Shown: positions 34,878-43,492, counted from the stretch's first letter. The stretch is 53,832 bases of DNA from Paenibacillus sp. DMB5 (GCF_001517085.1 NZ_LRAC01000148.1:1-53832), one strand, 5' to 3'. Notes: a model not told the origin generated them from the letters alone. Numbers and translations: made by a program.

Positions 34878-35905
34878 TCACTTATACAATGCCAGCAAGC
34901 CATAGGTAAGCTCCAGCAGCTGGAGCAGGTTGCGCGGATCTTTGCCGGTCAGGCTCTCAATCCGCTTCAGCCGGTATTGCAGGGTGTTGCGGTGGATGTT
35001 TAGCGCCTCCGAGGTCTGGGAGACACTGCAGTTATGGTTAATGAAGCTGCGCAGCGTCTCCAGCAGATCGGCGGTATCCTCCAGCTTCACTACTGTGCCG
35101 GCACTTGCGGTCAGATTGGCATGACTCAGCTTCACTAAGAATTCATGCTCGGCATAATGAATGGCCTGCTGTTCAGGCTTAAGTGCCAGGAGGATACCCA
35201 TCGCCGATTTGGCCTGGCGGTAGCTCTCGGCGATATTGGCTTCCTGTTTACCGGCAGCCAGCAGAGCGCGGGGCTGTCCGTCAAGCAGCTGGCGGATCAG
35301 CGTGGTGCAGTCCTCCTGATTCTGAACCAGAATCAGCCAGCTATCCTCCTCAATCAGGAAAGAGGGATATCCGAGCAGGAGCTTGGATTGTTTTTCGGCC
35401 GGGACGAAGCCCTTGAGCAGCAGCACCGTTGTTTTGAGCAGCAGATCCAGCTGATAAGCTGCAGCCTCCTTACGCAGCTTCTGGGTATAGGCTCCCTGGT
35501 GGGATAGCAACAGCTCCAAAAAGGCTTTTTTACGGCTCGCCTCATTGGCAAGATCCTCAAGGGCGTTTCTTTGTTCGATCAGGAGGGAGACGGTCTCCGG
35601 ACGATGTTGCAAAAGGGGCGTACTTCATCGGGGTTGCCGGATATACCGATTACACCGACGCGGCTGCCGGCGATGACGATCGGTTCGTTGGTGCCTTTTT
35701 TCTCAAAACGGCCGTCCTGCCAGACCTCAACCATAGTTCCGGTTGCCAGCGCCTTGACTGCCCCCTGATGAACCGTACCGACCCGTTCCCGGGTTCCGCT
35801 GCCGATGATGATGCCCTCGTGGTTCATGATGTTGATGTTGTAGGGGATGTCCGTCATCATTTTGTCTACAATTTCCTGTGCCTGCTTCTCTGAGAGCTGA
35901 AACAA
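34878..35905 (-). CDS. cdaR: CdaR-like sugar diacid regulator, frame broken near 35595
   Basis: The N-terminal part (from the TTG at 35905, nine bases after AGGAGG) reads LSEKQAQEIVDKMMTDIPYN and INIMNHEGIIIGSGTRERVG, then GVIGISGNPDEVRPF, the diacid-recognition domain of CdaR/SdaR. The other phase continues with TVSLLIEQRNALEDLANEAS and ends in the PucR/CdaR helix-turn-helix: TSEALNIHRNTLQYRLKRIE with GKDPRNLLQLLELTYGLL. One missing base at about 35592-35597 (AGGACC read as AGACC) restores about 342 residues. CdaR activates glucarate/glycerate genes, so it probably controls the convergent gntP-glxK operon. Confidence 0.88.
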
Positions 35906-36151
35906 CCGGTTTATCCTCCTCTGCCAGGCCGGACAAGAAGCCCCTGCGCGGCATAATAGTATACTTTGTGCACTTGAACAAAATTATAACGTTTTCATCA
36001 CCATGATTAAAGCGGGAAATGTGTATTTTTAGAGAAGCCGTTAATTAAGCCGAAAGCGTACGTTTAGGCTTGGCAAAGCCAGCTGATCCAGCAACAAAAG
36101 CTGCCAATGGGCCGTCTAATCTATATCAGCAATAAAATAAGGAGGGGTTTT

Positions 36152-36880
36152 ATGCATACTGTAAAAAAGACTGGCAAGCTAGCCCTGGCTGCCGCGGCGT
36201 TCGTACTTCTTGCTGCCTGCAGCAATACACCGGCAGCGGAGCCGGAGGCCACAGCAACACCGGTACAGACAGAACAGCCTGCAGCGGAGACTCCGGCACC
36301 AAGCCAATCACCGGAACCTTCGGCTGCGCCATCTGCTTCTGCATCCCCAGCAGCAGTACCAGACGAAGGGACACCGCCGACAGCACTCGAAGCAGCCTCG
36401 ACAGTTATGAGAGCATTGGAGAACGGCAATATGGACACCCTGTCCGCCTGGGTATCGAGGGATCATGGGGTGCGCTTTTCACCATATGGTTATGTGGACA
36501 CTGAGAACGACCTTGTGTTCACGCACGAGGAGATCAGCGGTTTAAAAGATGACCCTGAACAACGCACATGGGGAAGCTTTCAAGGAAGCGGAAAGCCGAT
36601 CAAGCTGACTTTTGCCGAGTATTTCAAACGGTTTGTGTATGATGCGGATTTCGTAAATGACGCAGAGATTTCGCTTAACCAGGCGGAGGATAAGGGAACG
36701 ATGATCAATAACATCACTGAGGTATATCCCGCCGACAAATATGACTATGTAGATTACCACATCAGCAGCATAGATCCGCAATATCAGGGAATGGACTGGC
36801 GCAGTCTGCGGCTGGTTTTTGAAAAGATTGGTGAGGATCGGATTCTGGCGGGGATTGTGCATGATGAGTGGACGCCTTAA
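36152..36880 (+). CDS. Lipoprotein of unknown function
   Basis: The product has 242 residues. The ATG at 36152 follows AAGGAGGGG. The signal peptide ends in the lipobox LAAC. Residues about 24-80 are a Pro/Ala/Ser/Thr/Glu spacer of the type used to cross the wall. The globular part (about 85-242) starts ALEAASTVMRALENGNMDTL and contains LSAWVSRDHGVRFSPYGYVD, then IDPQYQGMDWRSLRLVFEK and a conserved-looking end ILAGIVHDEWTP. Similar lipoproteins are common in Paenibacillus without known role. A damaged copy of its 3' portion lies 290 bp downstream (37168-37236). Confidence 0.75.
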   Translation: MHTVKKTGKLALAAAAFVLLAACSNTPAAEPEATATPVQTEQPAAETPAPSQSPEPSAAPSASASPAAVPDEGTPPTALEAASTVMRALENGNMDTLSAWVSRDHGVRFSPYGYVDTENDLVFTHEEISGLKDDPEQRTWGSFQGSGKPIKLTFAEYFKRFVYDADFVNDAEISLNQAEDKGTMINNITEVYPADKYDYVDYHISSIDPQYQGMDWRSLRLVFEKIGEDRILAGIVHDEWTP

Positions 36881-36945
36881 CTAAATAGAACTGTTAAAAG
36901 AAGACGCAACCCCGATTATGGTGGTAAAAAAGTGAGGTGTTTACC

Positions 36946-37092
36946 ATGAATAATAAATCGCTTACGACTGGCGTCTCTTTAGGTCTTTGCTTTGGAGTTA
37001 TATTTTGGGTAGCCCTTGATAGCATTTTGTTTGGCCTTATTTTCGGGATCATTTTTGGAGTCATCTTCTCTCAGGTTAATACTAACGACTAA
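36946..37092 (+). CDS. Small glycine-zipper membrane protein
   Basis: The product has 48 residues. The ATG follows GTGAGGTG. Nearly the whole chain is one or two membrane helices with regularly spaced glycines (LTTGVSLGLCFGVIFWVALD, then FGLIFGIIFGVIFSQV), a glycine-zipper pattern, and a polar tail NTND. It is AT-rich compared with the surroundings. Function unknown. Confidence 0.6.
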   Translation: MNNKSLTTGVSLGLCFGVIFWVALDSILFGLIFGIIFGVIFSQVNTND

Positions 37093-37167
37093 GTTTCATA
37101 CTTACCACACATGGATTTATATAGAGAAGAAAAAACAGCAGGACTAGCATTTGATGGGGGACAACTC

Positions 37168-37236
37168 CACATTAGCAGCATAGATCTGCAGTATCAGTGG
37201 ATGGACTGGCGGAGTCTGCGGCTTGTAACTGAATAG
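37168..37236 (+). pseudogene. Degenerate duplicate of the 3' part of the lipoprotein gene
   Basis: This segment encodes HISSIDLQYQWMDWRSLRLV plus TE and a stop, against HISSIDPQYQGMDWRSLRLV in the intact gene (36768-36827). The similarity continues into the downstream spacer: the AAGACGCAA sequence after the intact gene (36901) and that at 37251 also match. The N-terminal 200 residues and the last few residues are missing. It is not expected to be translated. Confidence 0.7.
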
Positions 37237-37336
37237 GACTGTATTAGAAGACGCAATTCCGTCATGGTAGGAATCTGCGTTTTCTTTTTGTATGGTAAAA
37301 TATGAGAGGAATTCAATATAGAAAGGAATTTTATTA

Positions 37337-38116
37337 ATGAAAGAGTTTTTTGTTAAAAAAGCGAATTGTATGCTTCGTTATAATGATTTCCATGGAGAGC
37401 AAACACCCATTTTATTTATCCACGGCCTTGGATGTGCTAGCTCATTTGATTATCCGCAAGTAGCAACTCAGGAAGGACTAAAAAAACACCGTTGTATTTT
37501 AGTTGACCTTTTAGGTGCTGGTTATAGCGATAAGCCGGATAACTCTGACTTCGATTACACAGTCAACGATCATGCAGAATATCTTGCGGAATTTGTTAAT
37601 TCCTTAGGATTGAAATCTTTTGTACTATTCGGTCACAGTCTAGGAGGAGCCGTGGCGCTGTCTTTAGCAACTAAATGCCGGGAACACATCGATAGAATAA
37701 TTTTAAGTGAAGCAAATTTAGATAAAAGCGTCATAGGCTCAACCAGCAAGTATATTGCGGACTTAGATATGCACGATTTTCTAGACAATGGATTTAGCAG
37801 GTTGGTACAAGATAGCCGGATAAGCGGAAACCAAATGTGGGCAGCAGTCTTATCTTCCTGGTCACCTAAAGCAGCCTATCTCATATCTAAATCAGCGGCG
37901 AAAGGAGAAGAACCAACATGGAGAGAAACACTATACTCTCTCGAATGTTCTAAAACATTTATCTTTGGGGAAAATTCATTGCCGGATTCTGATATGGAGG
38001 TGCTTAGCACACATAATATTAATATCGAAATTGTCAAAAATGCTGGGCATTCTATGGCTTGGGAGAACCCGGAAGGATTAGCTAAAGCAATTGAAAACGG
38101 CATTCAGACAAAATGA
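37337..38116 (+). CDS. Alpha/beta hydrolase
   Basis: The product has 259 residues, normal for the fold. The oxyanion region is PILFIHGLGCASSFDYPQV, the nucleophile elbow LFGHSLGGAVALSL (Ser of GHSLGG), and the catalytic histidine in NAGHSMAWENPEG near the end. An acidic residue in the FGENSLPDSD region could complete the triad. The start follows GAAAGGAA. Base composition is AT-rich compared with the rest of the window, so it may have been acquired recently. The substrate cannot be read. Confidence 0.88.
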   Translation: MKEFFVKKANCMLRYNDFHGEQTPILFIHGLGCASSFDYPQVATQEGLKKHRCILVDLLGAGYSDKPDNSDFDYTVNDHAEYLAEFVNSLGLKSFVLFGHSLGGAVALSLATKCREHIDRIILSEANLDKSVIGSTSKYIADLDMHDFLDNGFSRLVQDSRISGNQMWAAVLSSWSPKAAYLISKSAAKGEEPTWRETLYSLECSKTFIFGENSLPDSDMEVLSTHNINIEIVKNAGHSMAWENPEGLAKAIENGIQTK

Positions 38117-38258
38117 ACATACGTAAAAATTAATTTTGAAAGAGGGAATTAAACTGTGCAGGATACTTTGATAAATTTTACAAATTCCACGAATATCTAA
38201 TCTCAGTGTTATAACGTTATGTGAGAATAAAGAAAACTGAATAAGGAGACCAACATAT

Positions 38259-38384
38259 TTGTATTGGATAACAGTTATTTTAATAACTGTGTTAGTAGCA
38301 ATTATTATGCACCCACAAGAAGGCTCGCCTAGCGTTTTAAATCAAATAAGAGAATTAATATTTACCCGTAGTTCAAATGAATAG
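38259..38384 (+). CDS. Possible small membrane peptide
   Basis: The product has 41 residues. AAGGAG stands ten bases before a TTG. The peptide has one hydrophobic helix (WITVILITVLVAIIM) and a polar tail ending in FTRSSNE. It lies in the AT-rich islet after the alpha/beta hydrolase. The ribosome site and helix favour a real gene, but there is no family support. Confidence 0.4.
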   Translation: MYWITVILITVLVAIIMHPQEGSPSVLNQIRELIFTRSSNE

Positions 38385-38443
38385 AGCTAAGGGGAGTGTT
38401 AGTCAAAAAAAACAACAGTAGACTAGGATTCAAGGCTAACCGC

Positions 38444-38490
38444 ACAAAAAAACAGGCCACACCTACCTTTAAGGTAAGCGCGGCCTGTTT
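38444..38490 (-). terminator. Rho-independent terminator of the SLH protein gene
   Basis: On the minus strand, AACAGGCC pairs with GGCCTGTT around an inner TTACC/GGTA hairpin, and TTTTT follows. Confidence 0.85.
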
Positions 38491-38502
38491 CTTAAATTCA
38501 GA

Positions 38503-39474
38503 TTATTTCAATTTAATCGCTGAACCCGCACCAGCTGCTTTGCCATCTGAAGCCTTCACTGTTGCAGTGTAGCCTTCCGGCAGATAAGTCACAGCAGATG
38601 CGCTGGAGATGACCTGCGGATACATGCTGTTCGGATCAGGCTTGGTTACGCTGAAGTAGATTACAGCGGTTTTGTTCTTGCCGAATTCGATCTTGTCGAT
38701 GGCCAGGCCGTAGCCCGGGTTCGGCAGGTTGTTAACGGTAATGGTGGCTTTGCTGATGCCGTCGGCCGCCTTTTCCAGCTTCACTTCTGCATCGTATTCA
38801 TAGGCTGGAGTTTCAGCGTTGCCCTTATCCGGAGTGATCACTTCTCTTGCGAATTTGGCTGCATCGTGGATCCAGACCGCTGCTTCGCTGCGGGTTACCG
38901 CTTCGGTCGGACGGAAGGTACCGTTAGCGCCAAGGCTTACAATACGGGTATTGTACAGAATCTGCAGGCTGTTCATCTGCTCTTTGGTCATTTTATCACC
39001 GTCTGTAACATTCGCATACATCAGGGTGACCGGGAAATTTCCTTTGCTCTGCAGCGCCTGGGTCAGCAGATGGGCGAACTGGGCACGGGTAATCGTTCCG
39101 TTCGGATCTACGGTTTTATCCAGAGACAGCCCGTTCTGCTTCGCCGTTACGAATGCGGATGCATACCAGGCTTTATCCTTTACTTTGTCAAAATAATCGC
39201 TAGCCTTACCGGACTCGGTAGGGGACAGCTTCAGGCCGCTGACGATAAACTGCACGCCCTGGGCAAAGGTTACTTTCGCTTTTGGTGCGAACAAATCACT
39301 GGTTACTCCGTTTACAATGCCTTCACTGTGCAGTGCGTTGATTTTTGCTTCGTTGGCATCGCCCTTCATATCGGAAAAGGCAAACGCCGATGTTCCCATG
39401 GATACTGTTGCCGCCAGGATACCGCACGCTATTGTCAGTTTTTTAGCGCCAGTCTGGAATGATAATTTCTTCAT
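38503..39474 (-). CDS. Secreted S-layer-homology protein with PrcB-like C-terminus
   Basis: The product has about 323 residues. The ATG at 39474 follows GAGGTGAGG. The signal peptide ends at about TSAFAF. Three SLH-type repeats follow: FSDMKGDANEAKINALHSEG, then YFDKVKDKAWYASAFVTAKQ with ITRAQFAHLLTQAL, and MYANVTDGDKMTKEQMNSLQ with AVTRSEAAVWIHDAA. These bind pyruvylated wall polymers and hold the protein at the surface. The C-terminal part (about 235-323: NNLPNPGYGLAIDKIEFG; AVIYFSVTKPDPNSMYPQ) resembles the PrcB domain linked to PrtP-type surface proteases. It stands alone. Confidence 0.85.
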   Translation of the reverse strand: MKKLSFQTGAKKLTIACGILAATVSMGTSAFAFSDMKGDANEAKINALHSEGIVNGVTSDLFAPKAKVTFAQGVQFIVSGLKLSPTESGKASDYFDKVKDKAWYASAFVTAKQNGLSLDKTVDPNGTITRAQFAHLLTQALQSKGNFPVTLMYANVTDGDKMTKEQMNSLQILYNTRIVSLGANGTFRPTEAVTRSEAAVWIHDAAKFAREVITPDKGNAETPAYEYDAEVKLEKAADGISKATITVNNLPNPGYGLAIDKIEFGKNKTAVIYFSVTKPDPNSMYPQVISSASAVTYLPEGYTATVKASDGKAAGAGSAIKLK

Positions 39475-39555
39475 GTGCCTCACCTCTCATACTCATAGAT
39501 GGGGGAAAGCGGCAAAAGGTTGCACGTCTGCATAAATTAAATGCAATTTGAATGG

Positions 39556-39840
39556 TTAGCCGCGCAGCAGCGATTCCGCCCCATCCACAAAAATCTCCGT
39601 CCCCGTAACATGAAACGACTCATCCGATGCCAGGAACAACACCAGATTCGCGACCTGCTCCGGCTTGCCGGGAGCCTGCTCCAGCGGATGACTGCCCTCC
39701 GGAAATTCTACCGGAATCTTCACTTCCTCCAGGTCATCGCTCTTATACGTATTATCGCCAATTTTCGTATCTATAGCACCAGGGCAGACCGCATTGACGC
39801 GGATTGCATACCGGGCCAGCTCAAGCGCCGCCATTTTCAT
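39556..39840 (-). pseudogene. C-terminal remnant of a short-chain dehydrogenase
   Basis: The 94 residues match only the last third of an SDR: LELARYAIRVNAVCPGAIDT, PEQVANLVLFLASDESFHVT and GTEIFVDGAESLL. The nucleotide-binding GxxxGxG motif and the catalytic Ser-Tyr-Lys are missing. Upstream the family-like coding ends at about 39850, with GQVAF still readable. The break point is abrupt, so deletion or replacement of the 5' two thirds is likely. No ribosome site precedes the ATG. Confidence 0.75.
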
Positions 39841-40025
39841 AAAAGCAACCTGTCCCGTTTAAACTTGCTTCGGAAGCCAACCCTAACGTCAGTAACTAAT
39901 ACCCGCATGACCCTGGATGAACCACCCGCGGCAGGCTCTGGCATTGATCAAAGCTGTAGTTTCGAAGTACACTGAGGGGATGAGAGCGCTATTATAACTT
40001 ATTCGTACAGAACTGGAGACAATAG

Positions 40026-42005
40026 ATGAATCAGCAGCAACGCGTAGAGCGTATGAATATCGGGATTTTTGCCCATGTCGATGCCGGGAAGACGACGACT
40101 ACGGAGCATATTTTATATGAAAGCGGGCGTATCCGCGCACTGGGCAGTGTGGACAGCGGTACGGCGGTGACGGATTCGATGGAGGTGGAGCGGCAGCGGG
40201 GCATTTCAGTCCGGGCAGCATTGGCTTCTTTTAGCTGGAAAGGGGTGCAGGTGAACCTGGTCGATACGCCGGGGCATGTCGACTTTCTGTCTGAGGTGGA
40301 GCGGAGCCTGCGGGTGATGGACTGCGCGGTGCTGATTCTCTCGGCGGTCGAAGGTGTACAGGCGCAGAGTGAGATGATCTGGAATGCGCTGCGTAAGCTG
40401 GGGATTCCTACGCTGATTTTTGTCAATAAAATGGACCGGACCGGCGCGGACCCGGAAGCAGTACTGGCGCAGGCGCGGACCTATCTGTCGGGTGACATCA
40501 TTCCGGTGCAGCAGCCGCTCGGCAAGGAGCAGGAATATCGCGGGGCGGCAGATTTGTGGTCTGGTGAGTCGGAAACGGCTGCGCGGACGGAACTGCTGGA
40601 GACACTGGCGGAACGGGATGAGTCGCTGCTGGAGCTGTATATGGCGGGCGGGGAGCCTGATCTTCTCTACTGGAAAAAGTATATGCAAACCGCTGCTGCT
40701 GCAGGTCGCCTGTTCCCGCTCATTTACGGAGTTGCGGCTAAGGGAACCGGCATTACGGAGCTGCTGGATGCGATGATTGACTATTTTCCACGGGCGGGAG
40801 GAGATGCGGAGCAGCCGTTGTCCGGTATCGTCTATAACATCCAGCGGGATAAAAGCATGGGCCGTATGGCATTTGTCCGCCTGTATGAGGGCACGATCCG
40901 TAACCGTGATACGGTAACGAACTACTCCCAGGGTATTGAGGCCAAAGTGACGCAGATACGCAAGGTGGAAGGCGGCCGTACCGAGGATGTCGGCGCGCTT
41001 GAGGCCGGCGACATCGGAGTAGTCTACGGCCTGTCCGGCGTGCGGATCGGCGATGTGCTGGGCCGGCCGGATGCGGTGCCGCAGGAGGCGAAGCTGGCTG
41101 TGCCGCTGTTGACCGTGCGGGTGTTCTGGGACGCAGACATGGACGACCACAAGGTAATCGGTGCGCTGCAGGAGCTGGCGGACGAGGACCCGCAGCTTGG
41201 TGCCGAGTGGCTGCCGGAGGAGCGCGAGCTGCATATCAAGGTGATGGGGCCGATCCAGCTGGAGGTGCTGGACAGCGTGCTGCAGAGCCGATACGGCCTG
41301 AAGGTCACCTTCGGCCAGCCGTCGGTGATCTACAAGGAAACGCCGCTTACTGCGGGAGAGGGCTATGTCGCCTACCTGATGCCGAAGCCGTGCTGGGCGA
41401 TTCTGCGGTTTCATATTGAGCCGGGGCCGCCGGGCAGCGGCCTCGTATATGAATCGGTCGTGCGTAGCTCCGACCTGCTGCCGCAGTACCAGAACGAGAC
41501 GGCGCGCCGCGTACCGGAGGCGCTGCAGCAGGGATTGTACGGCTGGGAGGTTACCGACCTGAAGGTGACGCTGGTGGAGGGGAACCATCATGTGTGGCAT
41601 ACCCATCCGCTGGATTTTGCGGTGGCTACGCCGATGGGCCTGATGGATGGGCTGAACCGGATCGGCACCCGGCTGCTGGAGCCGATTCTGGCCGTGCGCA
41701 TCGTCGTGCCGGAGGAGAACGCCGGCCGCGTGATGAACGACCTCGTGCAGATGCGCGGCAGCTTCGAGCCGCCCGTACTGCAGGGCGAGCGGATGATCAT
41801 CGAAGGCCGGCTGCCGCTGGCCACGTCACTGGATTATCCGGTGACGCTCAGCTCCTACACGAAGGGGCGCAGCACCTTCGCTTCTGCTTTTGCCGGCTAC
41901 GAGCCGTGCCCGCCGGACGTCACCGCTGAGCGTACGCGCCGCGGCGTGAATCCGCTTGACCAGGCGAAATATATTTTGAGTGTGCGGAAGGCGTTGCAGG
42001 GGTGA
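40026..42005 (+). CDS. EF-G-like translation GTPase of the TetM/OtrA family
   Basis: The product has 659 residues. The G domain is complete: G1 IFAHVDAGKTTTTEHIL, the switch region VERQRGISVRAA, G3 DTPGHVDF and G4 FVNKMDRTGAD. Domains II-V follow as in EF-G and in tetracycline ribosomal protection proteins, with domain IV near EGNHHVWHTHPLDF and the C-terminal VNPLDQAKYILSVRK. The tip that in TetM reads YSPVSTPADF is changed to HHVWHTHPLDF. It is therefore probably a chromosomal translation factor-like paralogue rather than a proven resistance gene. GGAG precedes the ATG. Confidence 0.85.
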   Translation: MNQQQRVERMNIGIFAHVDAGKTTTTEHILYESGRIRALGSVDSGTAVTDSMEVERQRGISVRAALASFSWKGVQVNLVDTPGHVDFLSEVERSLRVMDCAVLILSAVEGVQAQSEMIWNALRKLGIPTLIFVNKMDRTGADPEAVLAQARTYLSGDIIPVQQPLGKEQEYRGAADLWSGESETAARTELLETLAERDESLLELYMAGGEPDLLYWKKYMQTAAAAGRLFPLIYGVAAKGTGITELLDAMIDYFPRAGGDAEQPLSGIVYNIQRDKSMGRMAFVRLYEGTIRNRDTVTNYSQGIEAKVTQIRKVEGGRTEDVGALEAGDIGVVYGLSGVRIGDVLGRPDAVPQEAKLAVPLLTVRVFWDADMDDHKVIGALQELADEDPQLGAEWLPEERELHIKVMGPIQLEVLDSVLQSRYGLKVTFGQPSVIYKETPLTAGEGYVAYLMPKPCWAILRFHIEPGPPGSGLVYESVVRSSDLLPQYQNETARRVPEALQQGLYGWEVTDLKVTLVEGNHHVWHTHPLDFAVATPMGLMDGLNRIGTRLLEPILAVRIVVPEENAGRVMNDLVQMRGSFEPPVLQGERMIIEGRLPLATSLDYPVTLSSYTKGRSTFASAFAGYEPCPPDVTAERTRRGVNPLDQAKYILSVRKALQG

Positions 42006-42138
42006 GGTTGCACGCACTATGCGAGATGCGGCTGCGCGAGGGCATTGGAGGGCTGGCTGAGTTGACAGGCTGGCGGTGGGCAGACTGGCAGATGGGCTGA
42101 CCAGCGCTGTAATTCCGGCCTGACTCCCCCGGCCAGCG

Positions 42139-42329
42139 AATAAGTGTACTTTGTGCAGCTAAAACGCCGAAATCTAGAGTATTTCGCAATTTAGCTGCAC
42201 TTTATACAACTATAACAGCCCAAAATCGCATTTTTCAGCGAAATGGGTCAATTTAGTTGTATAGAATGCAGTTAATCCTCCGAATTCCCTTAAAAGGTCC
42301 ATTGTAATTGTACAGAGTGCAGTTATTCG
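42139..42329. repeat. Intergenic repeat family A (four copies)
   Basis: The gene-free stretch 42006-42470 contains four copies of the same unit as at 5870-6056: near 42139-42164 (AAGTGTACTTTGTGCAGCTA), near 42189-42214, near 42251-42276 (TTTAGTTGTATAGAATGCAG) and near 42302-42328. Copies alternate in orientation. The first 120 bp of the gap are GC-rich with imprecise GGCTGG repetition and no gene. Confidence 0.7.
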
Positions 42330-42470
42330 TAATCTCGGGCGACTGCCCAAGAATTTTTGAAGATATAAGCAAATAACGGTTTACTCTTAACTGTATCTGT
42401 TTAAATTTCCGTAAATAAACAATGTAGTCATTGAATAAACTATATTATTTAGAGATGAGGAGACTTGCGA

Positions 42471-42728
42471 ATGGTCATACTGGGAACCATCGTTGCAATT
42501 GTAACCGCTATCATTATATCCTCCTTCCTTGGTCCGTACGGGCTGCTTACGATGCTTGCGGTCGGTTTTGGTTTTCTTTTCAGTATCCACGCCCGAATCC
42601 GGGAAGTTCAAAGCGATCTGAAGCTGATCAAGCAGCACTTGGGAATTGAGGAGGCAAAAGAAACAGTAGTAAGCAATGAAGAAATTGAGGCGGAGCTGGA
42701 GCGGGAGATGGCGGTGGCCAGAGAGTAG
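42471..42728 (+). CDS. Small membrane protein with acidic coiled tail
   Basis: The product has 85 residues. Two membrane segments fill the first half (ILGTIVAIVTAIIISSFLG; GLLTMLAVGFGFLFSIHA), and the second half is a charged helix (REVQSDLKLIKQHLGIEE; EEIEAELEREMAVARE). The ATG at 42471 lies eight bases after GAGGAG; the TTG at 42465 is too close. It resembles uncharacterised small membrane proteins of Bacillales. Followed by a terminator. Confidence 0.75.
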   Translation: MVILGTIVAIVTAIIISSFLGPYGLLTMLAVGFGFLFSIHARIREVQSDLKLIKQHLGIEEAKETVVSNEEIEAELEREMAVARE

Positions 42729-42749
42729 TGTCTATAAAATGTAGAATAA

Positions 42750-42795
42750 GTGCGTGCCCTCAGTGGACAGGAAACTGGAGGGGCGCACTTTTTTT
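42750..42795 (+). terminator. Rho-independent terminator after the small membrane protein
   Basis: GTGCGTGCC pairs with GGGGCGCAC with a mismatch and is followed by seven T. Confidence 0.7.
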
Positions 42796-42817
42796 ATGGC
42801 TATATAGACAACATATA

Positions 42818-43360
42818 TTAAAAAAATTTAGGATTACGCATTGACGTTAAATGATTTTCGATAGCTTGAAGCTGGTTATCAATTTTGTGCAGTTTCTCCT
42901 GCATTTCAAGATTCTCTTTTTCGGCTTTATAGTTAATAGCGATATGCAGCATTTGTTCCTGTTTGTCCTTTATAGTTTGCCTGTTTTGGCTCATTTGGAT
43001 CATTGCTGCTTGAAAAACCGTAAACACGGATAAACAAAAGCTGAGTATAAATAAAGAGCTGCGGCTGCTGTCGTACGCGAGCCATAGAATGACAATCAAA
43101 CCGAAATTGATAACAAACAGCCAGCTGCCACCCAATTTCGCAACCCAATCCGCAAAACGTTCCCCTTGCCCAACCTTTTGTTCCTGTTGTTCATGCAGAT
43201 GGGATTTGATGCTGTCTTTGTATTCATTAACCATTGAGGCAACCCGTTTTATATCGTCCTTATCAGGTTTCCGGTTCGGGTGTTTTTCCAGTTCTTTCAA
43301 TAGTGATTCCGAATCGGTTGTGTTTTCATAGTCAGAGTTCACCGAGTGCTTGGATTTCAT
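42818..43360 (-). CDS. DUF1003 membrane protein
   Basis: The product has 180 residues. The family core is clear: GERFADWVAKLGGSWLFVIN leading into a helix (FGLIVILWLAY), a second helix (SLFILSFCLSVFTVFQAAM), and the conserved end IQMSQNRQTIKDK. The C-terminal 50 residues form a coiled coil (KAEKENLEMQEKLHKIDNQL). The N-terminal 70 residues are charged. The function of DUF1003 proteins is unknown. AAGGAGA precedes the ATG by nine bases. AT-rich. Confidence 0.88.
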   Translation of the reverse strand: MKSKHSVNSDYENTTDSESLLKELEKHPNRKPDKDDIKRVASMVNEYKDSIKSHLHEQQEQKVGQGERFADWVAKLGGSWLFVINFGLIVILWLAYDSSRSSLFILSFCLSVFTVFQAAMIQMSQNRQTIKDKQEQMLHIAINYKAEKENLEMQEKLHKIDNQLQAIENHLTSMRNPKFF

Positions 43361-43475
43361 TTCATATCTCTCCTTTTTGGTTCCATTTCTTATACCCTAA
43401 TTCAACCCCTCGCATTCACATTTTGCTTTTCCTCTTTATTCCTGTTTTAAAAGCATGGTACGATGCTATTTCTTC

Positions 43476-43492
43476 GTACTGTGCAACAGTAC
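43476..43492. promoter_or_regulatory. Inverted repeat between DUF1003 and GNAT genes
   Basis: GTACTGT-GCA-ACAGTAC is a perfect seven-base inverted repeat with a three-base spacer, between two divergent genes. A dimeric regulator site is possible. Confidence 0.35.

Noticed and set aside
40206..41606. A 466-codon open frame opposite the EF-G-like gene
   Set aside because: It is antisense to a gene with all GTPase motifs, is His/Arg/Gln-rich, and has no start signal.
40026..42005. Acquired tetracycline-resistance gene
   Set aside because: No mobile element flanks it, base composition matches the chromosome, and the key domain IV tip residues differ from TetM.
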